This document shows positions 5,627-5,627 of a stretch of DNA of 5,627 nucleotides, piece by piece. The notes below the pieces were generated by a model that had not been told where the DNA came from, ran no database searches, and worked only from the letters and a program-made list of their open reading frames with translations. The DNA is from an uncultured Clostridia bacterium (GTDB lineage: Bacteria; Bacillota; Clostridia; Lachnospirales; Lachnospiraceae): positions 1-5,627 of the forward strand of contig CALASV010000264.1 of assembly GCA_937888895.1 (NCBI GenBank), given 5' to 3'. The position numbers and the translations under genes were made by a program. The first letter of the stretch is position 1, and each line of letters opens with the position of its first letter.

Positions 5627-5627
5627 C

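Noticed and set aside
1..5627. CRISPR array, tRNA or rRNA genes, classical riboswitch
   Set aside because: No regularly spaced direct repeats, cloverleaf-like segments, conserved rRNA stretches or recognisable riboswitch aptamers were seen on either strand.

Overview
The window reads as AT-rich chromosomal DNA from a Gram-positive bacterium, most likely of the Clostridia (a Lachnospiraceae-like gut anaerobe is my best guess). The clues are the low GC content, strong AGGAGG-type ribosome binding sites, compact operons and rho-independent terminators. No rRNA, tRNA or other taxonomic marker is present, so the lineage is an inference.

The main content is a divergent regulator/operon pair. On the minus strand, three tightly packed genes run from 3597 down to 131. 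They encode a DASS/SLC13-type anion permease (2125-3597), a small exported protein with a C-terminal membrane anchor (1394-2113), and a full-length ApgM-like metalloenzyme of the alkaline phosphatase superfamily (131-1387). Spacing is 11 and 6 nt, and each downstream gene's Shine-Dalgarno touches the stop codon of the gene before it, so this is one transcript with probable translational coupling. A LysR-type regulator (3901-4800) points the other way. The 303-bp gap between them holds a good -10 box for the operon and three dyads that could be operators. The layout suggests that an inducer-responsive LysR protein controls uptake of a small organic anion by the permease and its intracellular processing by the metalloenzyme. 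The substrate is unknown.

Two points make the operon more than routine. The metalloenzyme keeps the full metal-binding set of cofactor-independent phosphoglycerate mutases, but has Thr57 where the family nucleophile is normally Ser. The anchored exported protein is of no family I recognise, and a partner of this kind is unusual for a DASS carrier.

The right end (4801-5627) looks like accessory or decaying DNA. It holds a bidirectional terminator after the LysR gene, a 142-bp multi-hairpin element resembling a miniature transposable element or structured RNA, a minus-strand hypothetical gene whose start is out of frame by one TA dinucleotide, a short palindromic repeat, and the tail of another minus-strand reading frame entering from outside. 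Part of the multi-hairpin element has a diverged relative in opposite orientation at the left edge (46-90), where it overlaps the operon's terminator hairpin. The operon and regulator are therefore bracketed by related inverted sequences.
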